DNA from: Pseudomonadota bacterium
Lineage (GTDB): Bacteria > Pseudomonadota > Gammaproteobacteria > Burkholderiales > Burkholderiaceae_F
Length of the DNA: 64,000 nt
Direction: 5' to 3'
NCBI GenBank assembly: GCA_021842465.1
Contig: JAKBZN010000001.1
Location: 62,001 to 126,000 of the forward strand
Positions 24,337 to 36,038 of the stretch are shown piece after piece (the stretch's first letter is position 1; each line of letters begins with the position of its first letter). Below the pieces are notes generated by a model. That model was not told the origin of the DNA and ran no database searches. It was given only the letters and a program-made list of their open reading frames with translations. A program made the translations under genes and the position numbers.

Positions 24337-27300
24337 ATGTCGGCGCGTGAACGTCTGTTTTCGGCACACCGCGAAATGAATCCAACACCGGGGCAACCGA
24401 TGCCGCCGCACCCGATCGACCGGCGCGTCTTGCGGACCCGGCTCTGGATCTTCGTAGGGGCGGTTTTCGCGGCGGAATGGGCGATCATGGCAGTCTTCGC
24501 CCAAGTGCAGGCCGCCATCCCCGTCTGGCAGCAGGCGCTACTCGATTCCCTGCTGGCCGCGACGGTGACGACGACAGCGTGGCAGACCGTGGTCGTCGGC
24601 AGTCATCAGGTCGAAGTGCCCGACCGGCCGGTCATCGACGCCGTGGGGTGGATGATCATTGCCGCGGCCACCACTTCGTTCGAGTTCTCGATCCACCGAT
24701 ACGTCGCCGGCATGCCCTCGGCATCGCCAACCCGGGCGTCATCGCTGATCGACGCCGGCATGCTTGCGGCGCTGATGCTCCCCATGGGGGGCGGGCTTGC
24801 CGCCCTGCGGACCGCGGAATCCCATGCGACCGCGGCGCAGCCACCCAGCGACCGCCACCTCAGCCGGATCGCCCTGATCAGCGTGCTCACGGCGGCAGGC
24901 CTGATCGCCCTGCTGACCCTCGGCGCGACCGCCGGGATCCTCCGCGATGCATCGGTCATCCGCACCTCCTCGCAGATCATCAATCTCGCCGGGCGCCAAC
25001 GGATGCTCAGCCAACGGATCGGCTGGATGGCGCAACGGGCGCTGGCCACCAATGGCGCTCGGCGGGCACAGGCAATCGCCACGCTGGCCGGCGATGCCCA
25101 CACCCTGCGCCGGGACGCCGCGACCCTGGAAGACCTCGTGGCCGCTTCCACGGCGCCGTGGAGCGAGGCACGGCACACCGCGTCCTGGGCCATGATGCAA
25201 GCCGAGGGACCGCGGATACGCTTGGTCCGCCAAGCCGAAGTCGCCTGCGCTCCGGGAGCCACGACGACTGCACAGAACATCGCCCTGTCCGAATTGACGC
25301 GATCCGCGCAACAGTTCCTCCCGGCCATGGATCGGACAGTCGGCGCACTGCAATCGGTCACCGAGGAGGAACTGCGCAACCTCGTCGCCTATGCCGCCGC
25401 AGCCACCCTGCTGGTCGCCCTGAGCGCACTGGCCTACGGAGCGGGGGTTGCGCTCCCCATCCGCAACATCGTGCGCAGCCAGCAGCGCGCCCTGCTCGCG
25501 CAGACCGAGGAGTTGCACCGCCTGACGATGGTGGCGCGCAACACGAAGAACGGCGTCCTGATCTGCGACGTCGAGCGGCGCATTCTGTGGGCCAACACCG
25601 CATTCGAAGCGATGACCGGCTACTCCCTGACGGAGATTCTCGGAAAGAAGCCCGGCAGCCTGCTGCAGTTCGATCAGACCGACCCGGCTACGGTGCGCCA
25701 GCTGCACGAAGCCCTTGCTGCGGGACAGGGCGCCCATGTACAGATCCTCAATCGTTCGCGCCATGGCCGGACATACTGGCTCGACCTGGACATCCAGCCG
25801 GTGCATGATGAACGCGGCCGTCACGTCGGCTTCATCGGCGTGGAGACCGACGTGACCGAACGGGTGCTGGCCCATCGGCGCCTCGAGTCGGTACTCGACG
25901 GCACCGGCGCCGGCACCTGGGAATATGACGTGCCTTCCGCGACGACGGTCGTCGATGGACGGTGGCTGCGGATCTGCGGCGACGTACCGGCGACGACCGC
26001 GCCGGTGCGGATCGAGTCCCTGGAGTACCGCGCCCACGAGGAAGATCTCGCCCGCTATGCGGCCCAGTTCCGCGAGCACCTCGACGGCACCACCGACTCG
26101 TTCGACTGCGAGCTGCGGGTGCGCCATCGCGACGGCCGTTGGATCTGGGTGCATGACCGCGGCCGGATCGCGAGCCGCAAGCGCGATGGCACGCCGCTAC
26201 GCGTCCTGGGCATTCGCATCGACGTCACGGGGCGCAAGGAAATCGAACTGGCCGCGCTCGCGGCGGCCAACACCGACGGTGTCACCGGGCTGGCGAGCCG
26301 GAGTCTTTTCGTCCATCGCCTGGGGGGCGCCATCGACCGAACCTGCCGGCATCGCATCGCGGGGTTTTGCGTATTGCTGCTCGACCTGGACCGGTTCAAA
26401 GTCGTCAACGACACGCTGGGCCATCCGGCCGGCGATGCGGTGCTTCGCACCATCGCCGGGCGATTGCAGGCCGTGCTGTGGGAAGTCGCGACCGCATCCG
26501 GCACACGGGAATCGTTCCTCGCGGCCCGGTTCGGTGGCGACGAGTTCGCCGTCCTGCTGGAAGGCGTTCCCGACACCGGCGAGGCCGTGCGGATCGCCCA
26601 GCGCATCCTCACATCGATCAACGAGCCGTATACGATCCAGCGGCAGGAAATCCGTATGGCGGCGTCGATCGGCGTAGTCGGCAGCGAGCAATGCGACGAA
26701 AGCGCGGATGCCGTATTGCGCGACGTCGACACCGCCATGTACAACGCCAAGCGCGCGGGCCGGGGCCGCGTCGCCGCCTTCGATCCCGGAATGCGTCGCA
26801 AGGTGGCGCGGGAATTCCTGATCGAGGCCGAACTGCGCAAGGCGATCGGCACGCCGCAGCTGTCGCTCGTCTATCAGCCGATCGTATCCCTCGACACCGA
26901 GGCGATGCAGTCGGTCGAGGCGCTGGTCCGCTGGAACCACCCCGAACTGGGCGGCATCGCGCCCGCCGAATTCATCCCGATTGCGGAAGAATCCGGACTC
27001 ATCGTCGGTCTCGACGAATGGGTACAACGGCAAGCCTGTCGACAATGGCGGAAATGGCAGACCGAGGCCGCCCAGGGCGCACCGCGGGGAGTCAGCGTGA
27101 ACATCTCCCGCATCCAGATGGGATTCCCCAACGCCCTGGTGCGACACGTCGAACAGCTTCTGACCGAAAACGCCATGCCCGCCGGTGCCCTGCAGCTCGA
27201 GGTCACGGAGCGCGACGTGATGCGCGACCCCGATGCCGTGCTGGCCCTGATGCAGCGACTGCGCGAGATGGGGGTGCGGCTGGCGATGGACGATTTCGGA

Positions 27301-27636
27301 ACCGGAACGTCCTCACTGGCGTGCCTGCGCCAATATCCATTCGATTGCGTCAAGATCGACCGGTCGTTCATCGCCGATCTCGCAATCGCGCCCGACGTGC
27401 GCGCACTGACTCGGGCGAGCGTGATGCTGATCGAAAGCCTGGGCAAGCACAGCGTCGCCGAAGGGGTCGAGGATCCGCTGCAGGTGGAGATCCTGCGGTC
27501 GATCGGCTGTCGATCGGCGCAAGGCTACCTGTTCGGCGCGCCGCTGCCGCCGGACCGGATCCTGGCCTGGGCCGACTCGACGGCCGAGGAGGGCGGCACC
27601 TCCGATCCTGCGGTCGATGCCGCGGCGAAGCAGTGA
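24337..27636 (+). CDS. Membrane PAS-GGDEF-EAL protein with PilJ/NarX-type sensor
   Basis: The 1099-residue protein makes or breaks cyclic di-GMP at the inner membrane. The order is about five N-terminal membrane helices, then a PilJ/NarX-type input motif (NLAGRQRMLSQRIGWMAQ) and another membrane helix near 375. Next come two PAS domains (GVLICDVERRILWANTAFEAM; WEYDVPSATTVVDGRW), GGDEF (ARFGGDEFAVLLEG) and EAL (SVEALVRWNHPE, MDDFGTGTSSL, VAEGVED). The GGDEF motif is intact, but no RxxD inhibitory site precedes it. The EAL motif set is complete, so phosphodiesterase activity is likely. I start at MSARERLFSAH, with GGGAG upstream. Confidence 0.93.
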   Translation: MSARERLFSAHREMNPTPGQPMPPHPIDRRVLRTRLWIFVGAVFAAEWAIMAVFAQVQAAIPVWQQALLDSLLAATVTTTAWQTVVVGSHQVEVPDRPVIDAVGWMIIAAATTSFEFSIHRYVAGMPSASPTRASSLIDAGMLAALMLPMGGGLAALRTAESHATAAQPPSDRHLSRIALISVLTAAGLIALLTLGATAGILRDASVIRTSSQIINLAGRQRMLSQRIGWMAQRALATNGARRAQAIATLAGDAHTLRRDAATLEDLVAASTAPWSEARHTASWAMMQAEGPRIRLVRQAEVACAPGATTTAQNIALSELTRSAQQFLPAMDRTVGALQSVTEEELRNLVAYAAAATLLVALSALAYGAGVALPIRNIVRSQQRALLAQTEELHRLTMVARNTKNGVLICDVERRILWANTAFEAMTGYSLTEILGKKPGSLLQFDQTDPATVRQLHEALAAGQGAHVQILNRSRHGRTYWLDLDIQPVHDERGRHVGFIGVETDVTERVLAHRRLESVLDGTGAGTWEYDVPSATTVVDGRWLRICGDVPATTAPVRIESLEYRAHEEDLARYAAQFREHLDGTTDSFDCELRVRHRDGRWIWVHDRGRIASRKRDGTPLRVLGIRIDVTGRKEIELAALAAANTDGVTGLASRSLFVHRLGGAIDRTCRHRIAGFCVLLLDLDRFKVVNDTLGHPAGDAVLRTIAGRLQAVLWEVATASGTRESFLAARFGGDEFAVLLEGVPDTGEAVRIAQRILTSINEPYTIQRQEIRMAASIGVVGSEQCDESADAVLRDVDTAMYNAKRAGRGRVAAFDPGMRRKVAREFLIEAELRKAIGTPQLSLVYQPIVSLDTEAMQSVEALVRWNHPELGGIAPAEFIPIAEESGLIVGLDEWVQRQACRQWRKWQTEAAQGAPRGVSVNISRIQMGFPNALVRHVEQLLTENAMPAGALQLEVTERDVMRDPDAVLALMQRLREMGVRLAMDDFGTGTSSLACLRQYPFDCVKIDRSFIADLAIAPDVRALTRASVMLIESLGKHSVAEGVEDPLQVEILRSIGCRSAQGYLFGAPLPPDRILAWADSTAEEGGTSDPAVDAAAKQ

Positions 27637-27662
27637 ACTACGCCCGACATCCGGGGCTGTCC

Positions 27663-27688
27663 GCCGCGCCCCCGCTCGGGAGCGCGGC
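27663..27688. terminator. Hairpin between convergent GGDEF-EAL and typA genes
   Basis: GCCGCGC and GCGCGGC pair, with an inner CCC/GGG stem and a GCTC loop after one mismatch. It lies in the 69-base gap between two convergent stops. No T-run follows, so if it terminates transcription it may need help or serve as a 3' protecting structure. Confidence 0.45.
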
Positions 27689-27705
27689 CCGTTCCCATCC
27701 CGCGG

Positions 27706-29547
27706 TCAGGCCGCTTCGCGCTGCGCGCGCTTGCGCTCGTGTTCCTTGAGGAAGCGCTTGCGGAGACGAATCGTCACCGGCGTGACCTCCACCAGTTCGT
27801 CGTCGGCGATGAACTCCACCGCGTATTCCAAGGTGAGCTTGATCGGCGGCACGAGGTCGATGTGCTCGTCCTTGCCCGACGCCCGGACGTTGGTGAGCTT
27901 CTTTTCCCGCACCGGATTGACGACGAGATCGTTGTCGCGCGAGTGGATGCCGATGATCATCCCCTCGTACAGCTTGTCGCCCGGCGAGACGAACATGCGA
28001 CCGCGCTCCTGCAGTTTCCACAGCGCGTAGGCCACGGCGTCGCCGTCATCCTGCGAGATCAGCACGCCGTTGCGCCGTTCGCCCAGATCCGGAGCGCGGA
28101 CCGGGCCATAGTCGTCGAAGACGTGACTGATCAGGCCCGTGCCGCGCGTCATCGTCAGGAATTCCCCCTGGAACCCGATCAGACCGCGCGCCGCGATCCG
28201 GTATTCCAGCCGCACCCGCCCCCGTCCGTCCGGTTGCATGTCGAGCAGATCGCCCCGACGGCGGCCGAGTTCCTCCATGACCGTTCCCTGATGCTGCTCC
28301 TCCACGTCCACCGTCAGCATCTCGTACGGCTCGCAACGCTCGCCATCGATTTCCTTGAACATGACGCGTGGCCGCGACACCGCGAGCTCATATCCCTCGC
28401 GCCGCATGTTCTCGATGAGCACCGTCAGGTGCAATTCCCCGCGACCGGCCACCTCGAACACCGTTTCATCGGCGGTCTCGCGCATGCGCAGCGCGACGTT
28501 CGACTTGAGCTCGCGTTCCAGGCGCTCGCGCAACTGGCGGCTCGTGACGAACTTCCCCTCCCGTCCGGCAAGCGGGCTCGTGTTCACGCAGAAGTTCATC
28601 ACCAGGGTCGGCTCGTCGACGCGCAGCAGCGGAAGCGCATCGGGGGCATCCGGAGCGCACACCGTCGAACCGATATTGAGTTCCTCGATGCCGTTGATGA
28701 GCACGATGTCTCCCGCAATCGCCTCGTCCACCAGTTCCCGGTCGAGTCCGCGGAACTTCAGCACCTGGTTGATCCGGCCACGCAGGGGAGCGGATCCCGG
28801 CCCGTCGAGGACCGCCACCTCCTGCCCCGCGCGGATCCGGCCGCGTCGGATCCGGCCGATGCCGATCTTGCCGACGTAGCTCGAGTAGTCGAGCGAGGAA
28901 ATCTGCAACTGCAGACCGCCGTCGGGATCCTCGTCCCGCACCGGAACATGCTGCAGGATCGCGTCGAACAGAGGCCGCATGCCGCGGCCGTCGGTGCGCG
29001 CCGCTTCGAGGTCGTCCAAGCTCGTCGTCGCATAGCCGTTGAGCGCCGAGGCGTAGACCACCGGAAAATCGAGCTGTTCTTCGGTCGCCCCCAGCTTGTC
29101 GAACAAATCGAAGGTCGCATTGACGACGTAATCGGGCCGCGCGCCGGGACGGTCGATCTTGTTTACAACCACGATCGGCTTCAATCCCTGGGCAAGCGCC
29201 TTGCGAGTGACGAACCGGGTCTGCGGCATCGGTCCCTCGACGGCGTCGACGAGGAGCAGCACGCCATCGACCATCGACAGCACGCGCTCGACCTCGCCGC
29301 CGAAATCGGCGTGCCCGGGGGTGTCGACGATGTTGATGTGCGTTCCTTCGTATTCGATCGCACAGTTCTTCGCAAGAATGGTGATGCCGCGCTCCCGCTC
29401 CAGGTCGTTGCTATCCATGACCCGCTCGGCAACCTGCTGGTTGTCCCGGAAGGTACCGGATTGCGTAAGCAGCTTGTCGACCAGCGTCGTCTTGCCGTGG
29501 TCGACGTGCGCGATGATCGCGATGTTTCGTAACGCTCTCGATGTCAT
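27706..29547 (-). CDS. typA: TypA/BipA ribosome-associated GTPase
   Basis: BipA is a translational GTPase of the EF-G family that helps large-subunit assembly and growth under stress. The 613-residue protein starts [20 protein letters not shown], with G1 in that segment, then [14 protein letters not shown] (G3) and [13 protein letters not shown] (G4). Length matches the family (605-615). Its ATG overlaps the truB stop by four bases, placing it at the end of the rimP-nusA-infB-rbfA-truB-typA series. The track's 754-residue version reads back into truB. Confidence 0.97.
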   Translation of the reverse strand: MTSRALRNIAIIAHVDHGKTTLVDKLLTQSGTFRDNQQVAERVMDSNDLERERGITILAKNCAIEYEGTHINIVDTPGHADFGGEVERVLSMVDGVLLLVDAVEGPMPQTRFVTRKALAQGLKPIVVVNKIDRPGARPDYVVNATFDLFDKLGATEEQLDFPVVYASALNGYATTSLDDLEAARTDGRGMRPLFDAILQHVPVRDEDPDGGLQLQISSLDYSSYVGKIGIGRIRRGRIRAGQEVAVLDGPGSAPLRGRINQVLKFRGLDRELVDEAIAGDIVLINGIEELNIGSTVCAPDAPDALPLLRVDEPTLVMNFCVNTSPLAGREGKFVTSRQLRERLERELKSNVALRMRETADETVFEVAGRGELHLTVLIENMRREGYELAVSRPRVMFKEIDGERCEPYEMLTVDVEEQHQGTVMEELGRRRGDLLDMQPDGRGRVRLEYRIAARGLIGFQGEFLTMTRGTGLISHVFDDYGPVRAPDLGERRNGVLISQDDGDAVAYALWKLQERGRMFVSPGDKLYEGMIIGIHSRDNDLVVNPVREKKLTNVRASGKDEHIDLVPPIKLTLEYAVEFIADDELVEVTPVTIRLRKRFLKEHERKRAQREAA

Positions 29548-30452
29548 TTCGCTTCCTCGATATTCGAAATCAAACGTCCGGGAGCCAGCCAGCCCCCTTC
29601 GCACATTCCCAATCCCATCAGTCTGCCGCCGTCGCCGTAGACCCGGACGCGCGAACAGTCCGCATGGGCCAACGCTACGCGCTGACCATGACCGAATCGC
29701 TGCGTCGCCGCCGCATCGAGCACGATACGCGGCAATCCGGTCAGCAACGCATCCGCCGGCGCGAGCCGTTCCCGGCGGGCGGGCAGCGCCACCGCCTCCA
29801 GGTCCGCCAGCGTTGCCGCCTGAGCAAGCGTCAGCGCCCCGACCCGGGTGCGCCGCAGTGCGGCCAGATGCGCGCCGCAGCCCAACGCGCGGCCGATGTC
29901 TTCCGCCAGGACGCGCACGTACGTGCCCTTGCTGCAGGCGACCTCGACGCGGGGCCGCAGCGGGTTCCATTCGATCAGCGCCAGCCGGAAAACGGTCACG
30001 GTACGCGGCGCGCGCTCGACTTCGATGCCGGCGCGCGCCAGCGCATACAGCGCACGCCCGTCCCGCTTGAGCGCCGAATACATCGGCGGCACCTGATCGA
30101 TCTGACCCACGAACTCCGCCAGCACTTCCTCGAACCGTGCGCGCGAAACGTCCACCGGGTGGCGGGCCACCACCTCGCCCTCGGCATCGCCGCTCGTCGT
30201 GGTGACCCCGAGTTCCAGTTGGGCCTGGTACTCCTTGTCTGCATCCAGAAGGTCCGAGGAAAACTTTGTCGCCTCGCCGAACGTCAGGGGCAGCAGGCCG
30301 CTGGCCAGCGGATCGAGCGTCCCGCCATGACCGGCCTTGCGCGCGTTCATCAGGCGGCGCGCGGTCTGCAGCGCCGCATTGGACGTCATGCCGAGCGGCT
30401 TGTCCAGCATGAGCACGCCGTCGACCGGATCGGCATTGGAACGGCGCACCAT
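29544..30452 (-). CDS. truB: tRNA pseudouridine-55 synthase
   Basis: TruB makes pseudouridine 55 in the T loop of nearly all tRNAs and also acts as a tRNA chaperone. The 302-residue protein carries [16 protein letters not shown], the catalytic aspartate in [16 protein letters not shown], the [10 protein letters not shown] strand and [19 protein letters not shown]. The C-terminal PUA-like domain is short. It is coupled to typA by an ATGA overlap and follows rbfA by 39 bases. Confidence 0.97.
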   Translation of the reverse strand: MVRRSNADPVDGVLMLDKPLGMTSNAALQTARRLMNARKAGHGGTLDPLASGLLPLTFGEATKFSSDLLDADKEYQAQLELGVTTTSGDAEGEVVARHPVDVSRARFEEVLAEFVGQIDQVPPMYSALKRDGRALYALARAGIEVERAPRTVTVFRLALIEWNPLRPRVEVACSKGTYVRVLAEDIGRALGCGAHLAALRRTRVGALTLAQAATLADLEAVALPARRERLAPADALLTGLPRIVLDAAATQRFGHGQRVALAHADCSRVRVYGDGGRLMGLGMCEGGWLAPGRLISNIEEAK

Positions 30453-30491
30453 CGTTCTCTCACCCCATCCCCGACGGGAAGGGGATGGCCC

Positions 30492-30845
30492 CTATTTGCC
30501 GGTCTCCCGCATCGCCTCGTCGATCAAGGCGTCGATGCGGAACCCGCGCTCGATCGAAGTGTCCTGTACGAAATGCAGCCGGGGCACGGTATGGATGCGC
30601 AGACGCTTGAACAGCAGGTTGTGCAAATGCCCAGCCGCGGCATTGAGCCCCGCAGCGGATTCCGCCGGATCGGATCCGATCACCGTGAAATGGACCTTCG
30701 CGTGCGCGTAATCCGGCGTCAGATCGACGCCACTGATCGTCACCATGCCGACGCGCGGATCGCGCACTTCCCGCGCGATCAGCTCCGAAAGATCGCGCTG
30801 GATCTGGTCGGCGACGCGCTGGCCGCGATTTGGAGATTTCACCAT
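30492..30845 (-). CDS. rbfA: Ribosome-binding factor A
   Basis: RbfA is a KH-fold protein that helps mature the 5' end of 16S rRNA in the small subunit, especially in the cold. The 117-residue protein has the usual start ([21 protein letters not shown]), [18 protein letters not shown] and the closing [18 protein letters not shown]. Length is normal. It follows infB by 15 bases. Confidence 0.96.
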   Translation of the reverse strand: MVKSPNRGQRVADQIQRDLSELIAREVRDPRVGMVTISGVDLTPDYAHAKVHFTVIGSDPAESAAGLNAAAGHLHNLLFKRLRIHTVPRLHFVQDTSIERGFRIDALIDEAMRETGK

Positions 30846-30860
30846 GAGCCGGTTTCCGGA

Positions 30861-33629
30861 TCAGAGCGTCCGGGCGACCTCCTGCACTTCAAAGACCTCG
30901 AGCTGATCGCCTTCCTTGATGTCGTCGTATCCCTTGAGCGACAGACCGCACTCGAAACCGGCCTTGACTTCGCGGACGTCATCCTTGAACCGCTTGAGCG
31001 AATCGAGCTCGCCCGTCCAGATCACGACGTTGTCGCGCAACAGGCGGGCGCTCGCGGTACGCTTGATCAGACCGTCGAGCACCATGCAGCCGGCGACCGA
31101 CCCCACCTTGGAGATCCGGAACACCTGCCGGATCTCGACCAGGCCGAGGATGTTTTCGCGCTTTTCCGGAGCCAGCATTCCACCCAGGGCGGCGCGCACG
31201 TCGTCGACCGCGTCATAGATGACGTTGTAGTAGCGGATGTCGATGCCGTTGCTTTCGGCCAGCTTGCGCGCCGACTGGTCGGCTCGCACGTTGAAACCGA
31301 TGATGACCGCCTTGGACGCCATCGCGAGATTGACGTCGCTTTCGGTCACGCCGCCCACCTGCGCATGAACGACCTGCACCTTGACTTCCGCCGTCGAGAG
31401 CTTGGTGAGTGCGTGCACCAGCGCCTCCTGCGACCCCTGGACGTCCGACTTGATGATCAGCGCCAAGGTCTTGACCTCGCCCTCGCCCATGCTCTCGAAA
31501 ATATTCTCGAGCTTGGCGGCCTGCTGCTTGGCAAGCTTGGTGTCGCGGAACTTGCCTTGGCGGAACAGGGCGATCTCACGTGCCTTGCGCTCGTCGCCGA
31601 GCACGATCAGCTCGTCGCCGGCCGCCGGAACATCCGAAAGACCCTGGATCTCCACTGGAATCGACGGCCCCGCCGACGGAATCGATTTCCCGCTCTCGTC
31701 GAGCATTGCGCGCACGCGGCCGAAACAGCTTCCTGCCAGAACCACGTCACCACGCTTGAGGGTTCCGGACTGCACCAGCACGGAAGCCACCGGTCCCCGC
31801 CCCTTGTCCAGCCGGGACTCGATGATCAGCCCCTTGGCCGGAGCGTCCTTCGGCGCCTGCAGTTCCAGCACCTCGGCCTGGAGCAGAACATTCTCGAGCA
31901 GATCGTCGATCCCGGCCCCCGTCTTGGCGGACACCGGAACGAACGGCGAATCGCCGCCGTACTCCTCCGGCACGACCGAGTGCGCAACCAGTTCCTGCTT
32001 CACCCGCTCCGGGTTGGCTTCCGGCTTGTCGATCTTGTTGAGCGCGACGACGATCGGCACGCCGGCCGATTTCGCATGCGCGATCGCCTCGGCGGTCTGC
32101 GGCATCACGCCGTCGTCGGCCGCGACGACGAGGATGACGATGTCCGTCGCCTTTGCGCCGCGCGCCCGCATCGCCGTGAACGCCTCGTGACCCGGCGTAT
32201 CGAGAAAGGTGATGACGCCGCGCGGGGTTTCGACGTGATACGCGCCGATATGCTGCGTGATCCCGCCGGCTTCACCCGCGGCAACCTTGGCGCGGCGGAT
32301 GTAATCCAGCAGCGAAGTCTTGCCGTGATCGACGTGGCCCATGACGGTCACCACGGGCGGACGCGGCTCCATGGCCGCGTGCGGCGCATTCGGTTCCTGT
32401 TCCGCGAGCAGCGCCTCCGGGTCGTCGAGCTTGGCCGCGAACGCCTTGTGCCCCATCTCTTCGACGACGATCATCGCCGTTTCCTGGTCCAGGACCTGGT
32501 TGATCGTGACCATCTGGCCGAGCTTCATCAGCAACTTGATGACCTCGGACGCCTTGACCGCCATCTTGTGCGCCAAATCCGCAACCGTGATGGTTTCAGG
32601 TACCGACACCTCGCGCACGATGGCTTCCGGCGCCGCGAACTGGTTCTTATCCCGATCGTCCTGCCGGCGATGGCCCTTCGGTGCACGCCAGGAGGCTCCG
32701 GCTCCGGGGCCGGCGGAATCTCCGCGGGTCTTGATCTGCCGCCGGCGGGCCGCGTCCTCCGACCAGCTCGATGCGAGCTTGGCGGACTTGACTTCCTTGG
32801 CCCCCGCCACGGGCGCCTTCTTGTCGTCCTTGCGCTCGCCCGCGGGTTTCGCGACCGCGCCGGTCTTGGCCGGAACGACCGCCGCCGCAGGCTTGTGCAA
32901 TGTTCCTTCGGCTGCGGGTGCCCGCAACACCTTCTTGGGCGCCGCCATCATGTTCTTGATCGCCGCGACTTCCTCTTCGACCGCCCGGCGCGCGCGCTCC
33001 TGCTCCAACTGCGCAAGCCGCGCCTGTTCCGCAGCCTGCGCCTGCGCCGCCGCCGCCGCATCCCGTTCGGCCTGCGCGCGCTCCAGCTGCGCCTGCCCTT
33101 CGGCGGCCTGCGACTCCGAGGCCTCGCGCGCCGCCTGCTCCCGCCGCTGCGCCTCCTCGAGTTCGCGCTGCGCGCGTTCGGCGCGCTCGCGCGCCTCTTC
33201 CATCTGGCGGGCGATCAGTTCGGCCTGACGGCGCGCCTCCTCTTCACGACGCATCTGTTCCGTCTCGTCGATGACGGACGCGGGTGCCGCAGCCGATGGC
33301 GCCGAAACGGCCTCGCCTTCCGACTCGTCGCGCTTGACGAACACGCGCTTCTTGCGAACCTCGACCTGGATCGTGCGCGCCTTGCCGGTCGCATCCGCCT
33401 GTTTGATCGCCGAAGTCGATCGGCGCGTGAGGGTGATCTTTCGCTTGCCGGCATCCTGGCCGCCACCGTGCGCCTTGCGCAACGCTTCGAGCAGACGCGC
33501 CTTGTCGTCTTCCGACAGTTCGTCGGTTTCGACGTGCTTGTCCACGCCGGCGGAGCGCAACTGCTCCAACAGCACCGACGGCGGAAGCTTCAGTTCCGTT
33601 GCGAATTGAGCGACTGTGTTGCTGGCCAT
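30861..33629 (-). CDS. infB: Translation initiation factor IF-2
   Basis: IF-2 is the GTPase that brings fMet-tRNA to the 30S subunit and drives subunit joining. The 922-residue protein has an N-terminal IF2_N domain ([20 protein letters not shown]) and a long Arg/Glu/Ala/Gln coiled-coil region (about 125-225). A basic linker, a second IF2_N-like domain and the G domain follow ([43 protein letters not shown]), then domains II-IV. Length and layout fit betaproteobacteria. Internal in-frame starts that give shorter IF-2 forms are known in E. coli but I did not establish one here. Confidence 0.98.
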   Translation of the reverse strand: MASNTVAQFATELKLPPSVLLEQLRSAGVDKHVETDELSEDDKARLLEALRKAHGGGQDAGKRKITLTRRSTSAIKQADATGKARTIQVEVRKKRVFVKRDESEGEAVSAPSAAAPASVIDETEQMRREEEARRQAELIARQMEEARERAERAQRELEEAQRREQAAREASESQAAEGQAQLERAQAERDAAAAAQAQAAEQARLAQLEQERARRAVEEEVAAIKNMMAAPKKVLRAPAAEGTLHKPAAAVVPAKTGAVAKPAGERKDDKKAPVAGAKEVKSAKLASSWSEDAARRRQIKTRGDSAGPGAGASWRAPKGHRRQDDRDKNQFAAPEAIVREVSVPETITVADLAHKMAVKASEVIKLLMKLGQMVTINQVLDQETAMIVVEEMGHKAFAAKLDDPEALLAEQEPNAPHAAMEPRPPVVTVMGHVDHGKTSLLDYIRRAKVAAGEAGGITQHIGAYHVETPRGVITFLDTPGHEAFTAMRARGAKATDIVILVVAADDGVMPQTAEAIAHAKSAGVPIVVALNKIDKPEANPERVKQELVAHSVVPEEYGGDSPFVPVSAKTGAGIDDLLENVLLQAEVLELQAPKDAPAKGLIIESRLDKGRGPVASVLVQSGTLKRGDVVLAGSCFGRVRAMLDESGKSIPSAGPSIPVEIQGLSDVPAAGDELIVLGDERKAREIALFRQGKFRDTKLAKQQAAKLENIFESMGEGEVKTLALIIKSDVQGSQEALVHALTKLSTAEVKVQVVHAQVGGVTESDVNLAMASKAVIIGFNVRADQSARKLAESNGIDIRYYNVIYDAVDDVRAALGGMLAPEKRENILGLVEIRQVFRISKVGSVAGCMVLDGLIKRTASARLLRDNVVIWTGELDSLKRFKDDVREVKAGFECGLSLKGYDDIKEGDQLEVFEVQEVARTL

Positions 33630-33655
33630 CCTGTGTCAGACCCCTTTTCCCGAAA

Positions 33656-35134
33656 TCACTCGAACCAGTGCGCGCGCGCAGCCATGATCAGGGCGCTCGC
33701 CCGTGCCGGCTCGATCCCGGCCATGTCCACCAGTTCATCGACACCCAGATCCCCGAGCTCGTCGCGCGTGCGGATGCCTGCCGCCGCGAGCTTGATCGCC
33801 AGTTCGGCATCCACGCCGTCGAGTTCCAGCAGCGTCTTGTCCGCCTTGTCGAGGGTTTCCTCGCGCCGGATCGCCTCGGTCAGCACGGCATTGCGCGCCC
33901 GGGTGCGCAGTTCCTCGACGGTATCCGGATCGAACGCCTCAATTTCCAGCAGTTCGTTCACGGGCACGTAGGCGATCTCCTCGACGCTCGAGAACCCCTC
34001 GCCGATCAGAATGTCCGCGACCTCCTGATCGACATCCAGGCTGGCCATGAACGCGGCACGGATGTTTTCCTGCTCCTGCTGCTGCTTCTGGTCGGATTCC
34101 TCGGCCGTCATGATGTTGATCTGCCAGCCGGTCAGCTCCGACGCCAGGCGCACGTTCTGACCGCTGCGTCCGATCGCGATCGCGAGATTGTCCTCATCGA
34201 CGACGACGTCCATCGAATGCTGATCCTCGTCGACGACGATCGACGACACGTTGGCCGGCGCCAGCGCACCGATCACGAATTGCGCGGGATCATCCGACCA
34301 CAGCACGATATCGACGCGCTCGCCGCCCAGTTCATTGGTGACCGCCTGGACGCGCGAGCCGCGCATGCCGACGCAGGTTCCGATCGGATCGATGCGGCGA
34401 TCGTTCGTCCACACCGCGATCTTGGCGCGCACGCCCGGATCGCGAGCCGCGGATTTGATCTGCAGCAGCCCCTGCTCGATCTCCGGAACCTCGAGTTCGA
34501 AAAGCTTCATCAGGAACTCGGGCGACGTCCGCGTCAAAATGACCTGCGGGCCCCGCAAGTTGCGATCGATCTTCGCGACGTAGGCGCGGGCTCGGTCGCC
34601 GATGCGCAGATTCTCCTTCGGGATCATCTCGGAACGAGGAAGGCGGCCCTCGATCTTGCCAATCTCGACGATGGCATCGCCCTTGTCCATGCGCTTGATG
34701 GTGCCATTGACGATGGAATCGTTGCGCGACAGAAACTCCGCCAGCAGTTGTTCGCGCTCCGCATCGCGGATCTTCTGCAGGATCACCTGCTTCGTATCCT
34801 GCGCGAAGCGGCGGCCGAGATCCTGCCGCGGCAACGGCTCTTCGATGTACTCGTCGACCTCGACATCGGGGATCTGCTCGCGCGCATCGGTCAGGATGAC
34901 CTGATGACCCGGCTCCTGGAGACCGGCCTCATCCGGAACGACAAGCCAGCGCCGGAATGCGTCGTACTCGCCGGTTTCCCGATCGACGGCAACCCGGATC
35001 TCCACGTCATCCTCGACAAACAGCCGCTTGGTCGCCGCGGCGAGCGCGGATTCGAGCGCGCCGAAAACGACGTCCTTCGGGACGTTCTTCTCGCGCGCCA
35101 GCGCATCCACCAGCAACAGAATTTCTCGACTCAT
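33656..35134 (-). CDS. nusA: Transcription termination/antitermination factor NusA
   Basis: NusA binds RNA polymerase and promotes pausing, intrinsic termination and rRNA antitermination. The 492-residue protein has the N-terminal polymerase-binding domain (1-125), an S1 domain with [19 protein letters not shown], and KH domains ([45 protein letters not shown]). Two C-terminal acidic repeats follow, as in E. coli. It starts 36 bases after rimP. Two hairpin-T tracts just before rimP could put the operon under NusA-sensitive attenuation. Confidence 0.98.
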   Translation of the reverse strand: MSREILLLVDALAREKNVPKDVVFGALESALAAATKRLFVEDDVEIRVAVDRETGEYDAFRRWLVVPDEAGLQEPGHQVILTDAREQIPDVEVDEYIEEPLPRQDLGRRFAQDTKQVILQKIRDAEREQLLAEFLSRNDSIVNGTIKRMDKGDAIVEIGKIEGRLPRSEMIPKENLRIGDRARAYVAKIDRNLRGPQVILTRTSPEFLMKLFELEVPEIEQGLLQIKSAARDPGVRAKIAVWTNDRRIDPIGTCVGMRGSRVQAVTNELGGERVDIVLWSDDPAQFVIGALAPANVSSIVVDEDQHSMDVVVDEDNLAIAIGRSGQNVRLASELTGWQINIMTAEESDQKQQQEQENIRAAFMASLDVDQEVADILIGEGFSSVEEIAYVPVNELLEIEAFDPDTVEELRTRARNAVLTEAIRREETLDKADKTLLELDGVDAELAIKLAAAGIRTRDELGDLGVDELVDMAGIEPARASALIMAARAHWFE

Positions 35135-35170
35135 CGTGATCGCTCAACCCCAACGAAAACAGCCAGAACC

Positions 35171-35857
35171 CTATTTCTTCCCACGCGGACGTCCGCCACG
35201 CCGCGCCGCCTCCGGCGCGGGCGCCGCAAACTCCCACTCCGTAGCGAGGCGCGCCTTTTCGACATCCGCCAACGCAAACTCGATCGTTTCCTCCTGCACT
35301 GCCGCGCCCGCCTTCCGCGAGCCGGGCGCGCCGCGGCGCGCCCCACCTACCGGCAATGCACCCTCCGGAATCAGCGCCATGCGCACCCGATCCGCAGTCC
35401 CGTCCGCACCGGCGACGAGCCCGAGCAGCCGCCCGCGGAAACGACGCTTTCCCGCCACCGGCTCGCACAACTGCACCTTTGCCAGCGCACCGGCGAACCG
35501 CGCAAAATCGCGCGCGCTGCGCAGCGGACGATCCAGCCCGGGGGACGACACTTCCAGCCGGTCGTAATCGATCCCCTCCACGGCAAAGAGATGCGTCAAA
35601 TGCCGGCTCACCCGCTCGCAGTCGTCGATCGTGATGCGCAGGGTACCGGCCGCATCTTCCGCAGCCGCCCCCTCGGGCGGCTCGCGATCGATCGTCACCC
35701 GCAGCAAACCCCGACCGGCGCGCTCCACATCCACCAACTCGTAGCCCAGGCCGGCCACGGTGCGCGCAAGCAACTCGGCATGGCCGGGCGCCAGGGCGCC
35801 GGGCCGCTGCCGAGCCGAAACTGCCGGAATCTGCGCAGCTTGCGATTCGGTTTGCAC
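35171..35857 (-). CDS. rimP: Ribosome maturation factor RimP, enlarged
   Basis: RimP assists 30S assembly. Family signatures are [52 protein letters not shown] and the C-terminal [13 protein letters not shown]. The ORF track begins at TTG 35872, but that codon directly follows a T-run and has no ribosome site. GTG at 35857 has GGAAGAG six bases upstream, so I prefer it, giving 228 residues. That exceeds the usual 150-170 because of an N-terminal addition, a Gly/Arg/Ala insertion of about 20 residues before the last strand and a basic tail ([10 protein letters not shown]). Confidence 0.92.
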   Translation of the reverse strand: MQTESQAAQIPAVSARQRPGALAPGHAELLARTVAGLGYELVDVERAGRGLLRVTIDREPPEGAAAEDAAGTLRITIDDCERVSRHLTHLFAVEGIDYDRLEVSSPGLDRPLRSARDFARFAGALAKVQLCEPVAGKRRFRGRLLGLVAGADGTADRVRMALIPEGALPVGGARRGAPGSRKAGAAVQEETIEFALADVEKARLATEWEFAAPAPEAARRGGRPRGKK

Positions 35858-35874
35858 TACGGTCTCTTCCAAGG

Positions 35875-35903
35875 AAAAAAAAATGGGCCGTTGCTAGCCC
35901 ATT
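35875..35903 (-). terminator. Terminator hairpin immediately before rimP
   Basis: On the minus strand AATGGGC pairs with GCCCATT around an 8-base loop and is followed by a run of nine T. It ends about 17 bases before the preferred rimP start. It lies between the likely operon promoter at about 36035 and the first gene, so it is either the terminator of rluB transcripts or an attenuator for rimP-nusA-infB. Confidence 0.85.
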
Positions 35904-35915
35904 CTCCTCATCCGC

Positions 35916-35935
35916 AAAAAAACAGGCGGACGCCT
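35916..35935 (-). terminator. Second, smaller terminator-like hairpin before rimP
   Basis: On the minus strand AGGC GTCC GCCT forms a short stem followed at once by GTTTTTTT. With the hairpin at 35875-35903 it makes a tandem pair in the leader of the nusA operon. Confidence 0.6.
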
Positions 35936-36032
35936 CACTCCCGACGACCGGAAGCCGACGCCGGGTGCCGCAACCAATTTGGCAGGACACCGGCTCCGCC
36001 GCCGGATGGCGTACCTACTCCGACAACTATTT

Positions 36033-36038
36033 ATTATA
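36033..36038 (-). promoter_or_regulatory. Perfect -10 element for the rimP-nusA-infB operon
   Basis: Minus-strand TATAAT within GGTATATAATAA, in a local AT-rich patch of an otherwise GC-rich gap. The -35 region at the normal distance is poor (TGCCGT). It lies about 176 bases before rimP and upstream of both terminator hairpins. Confidence 0.6.

Noticed and set aside
29541-33971. 1476-codon plus-strand ORF across truB, rbfA and infB
   Set aside because: It is antisense to well-recognised genes, rich in Arg/His/Asp/Leu as expected from the mirror of GC-biased codons, and has no recognisable domain.
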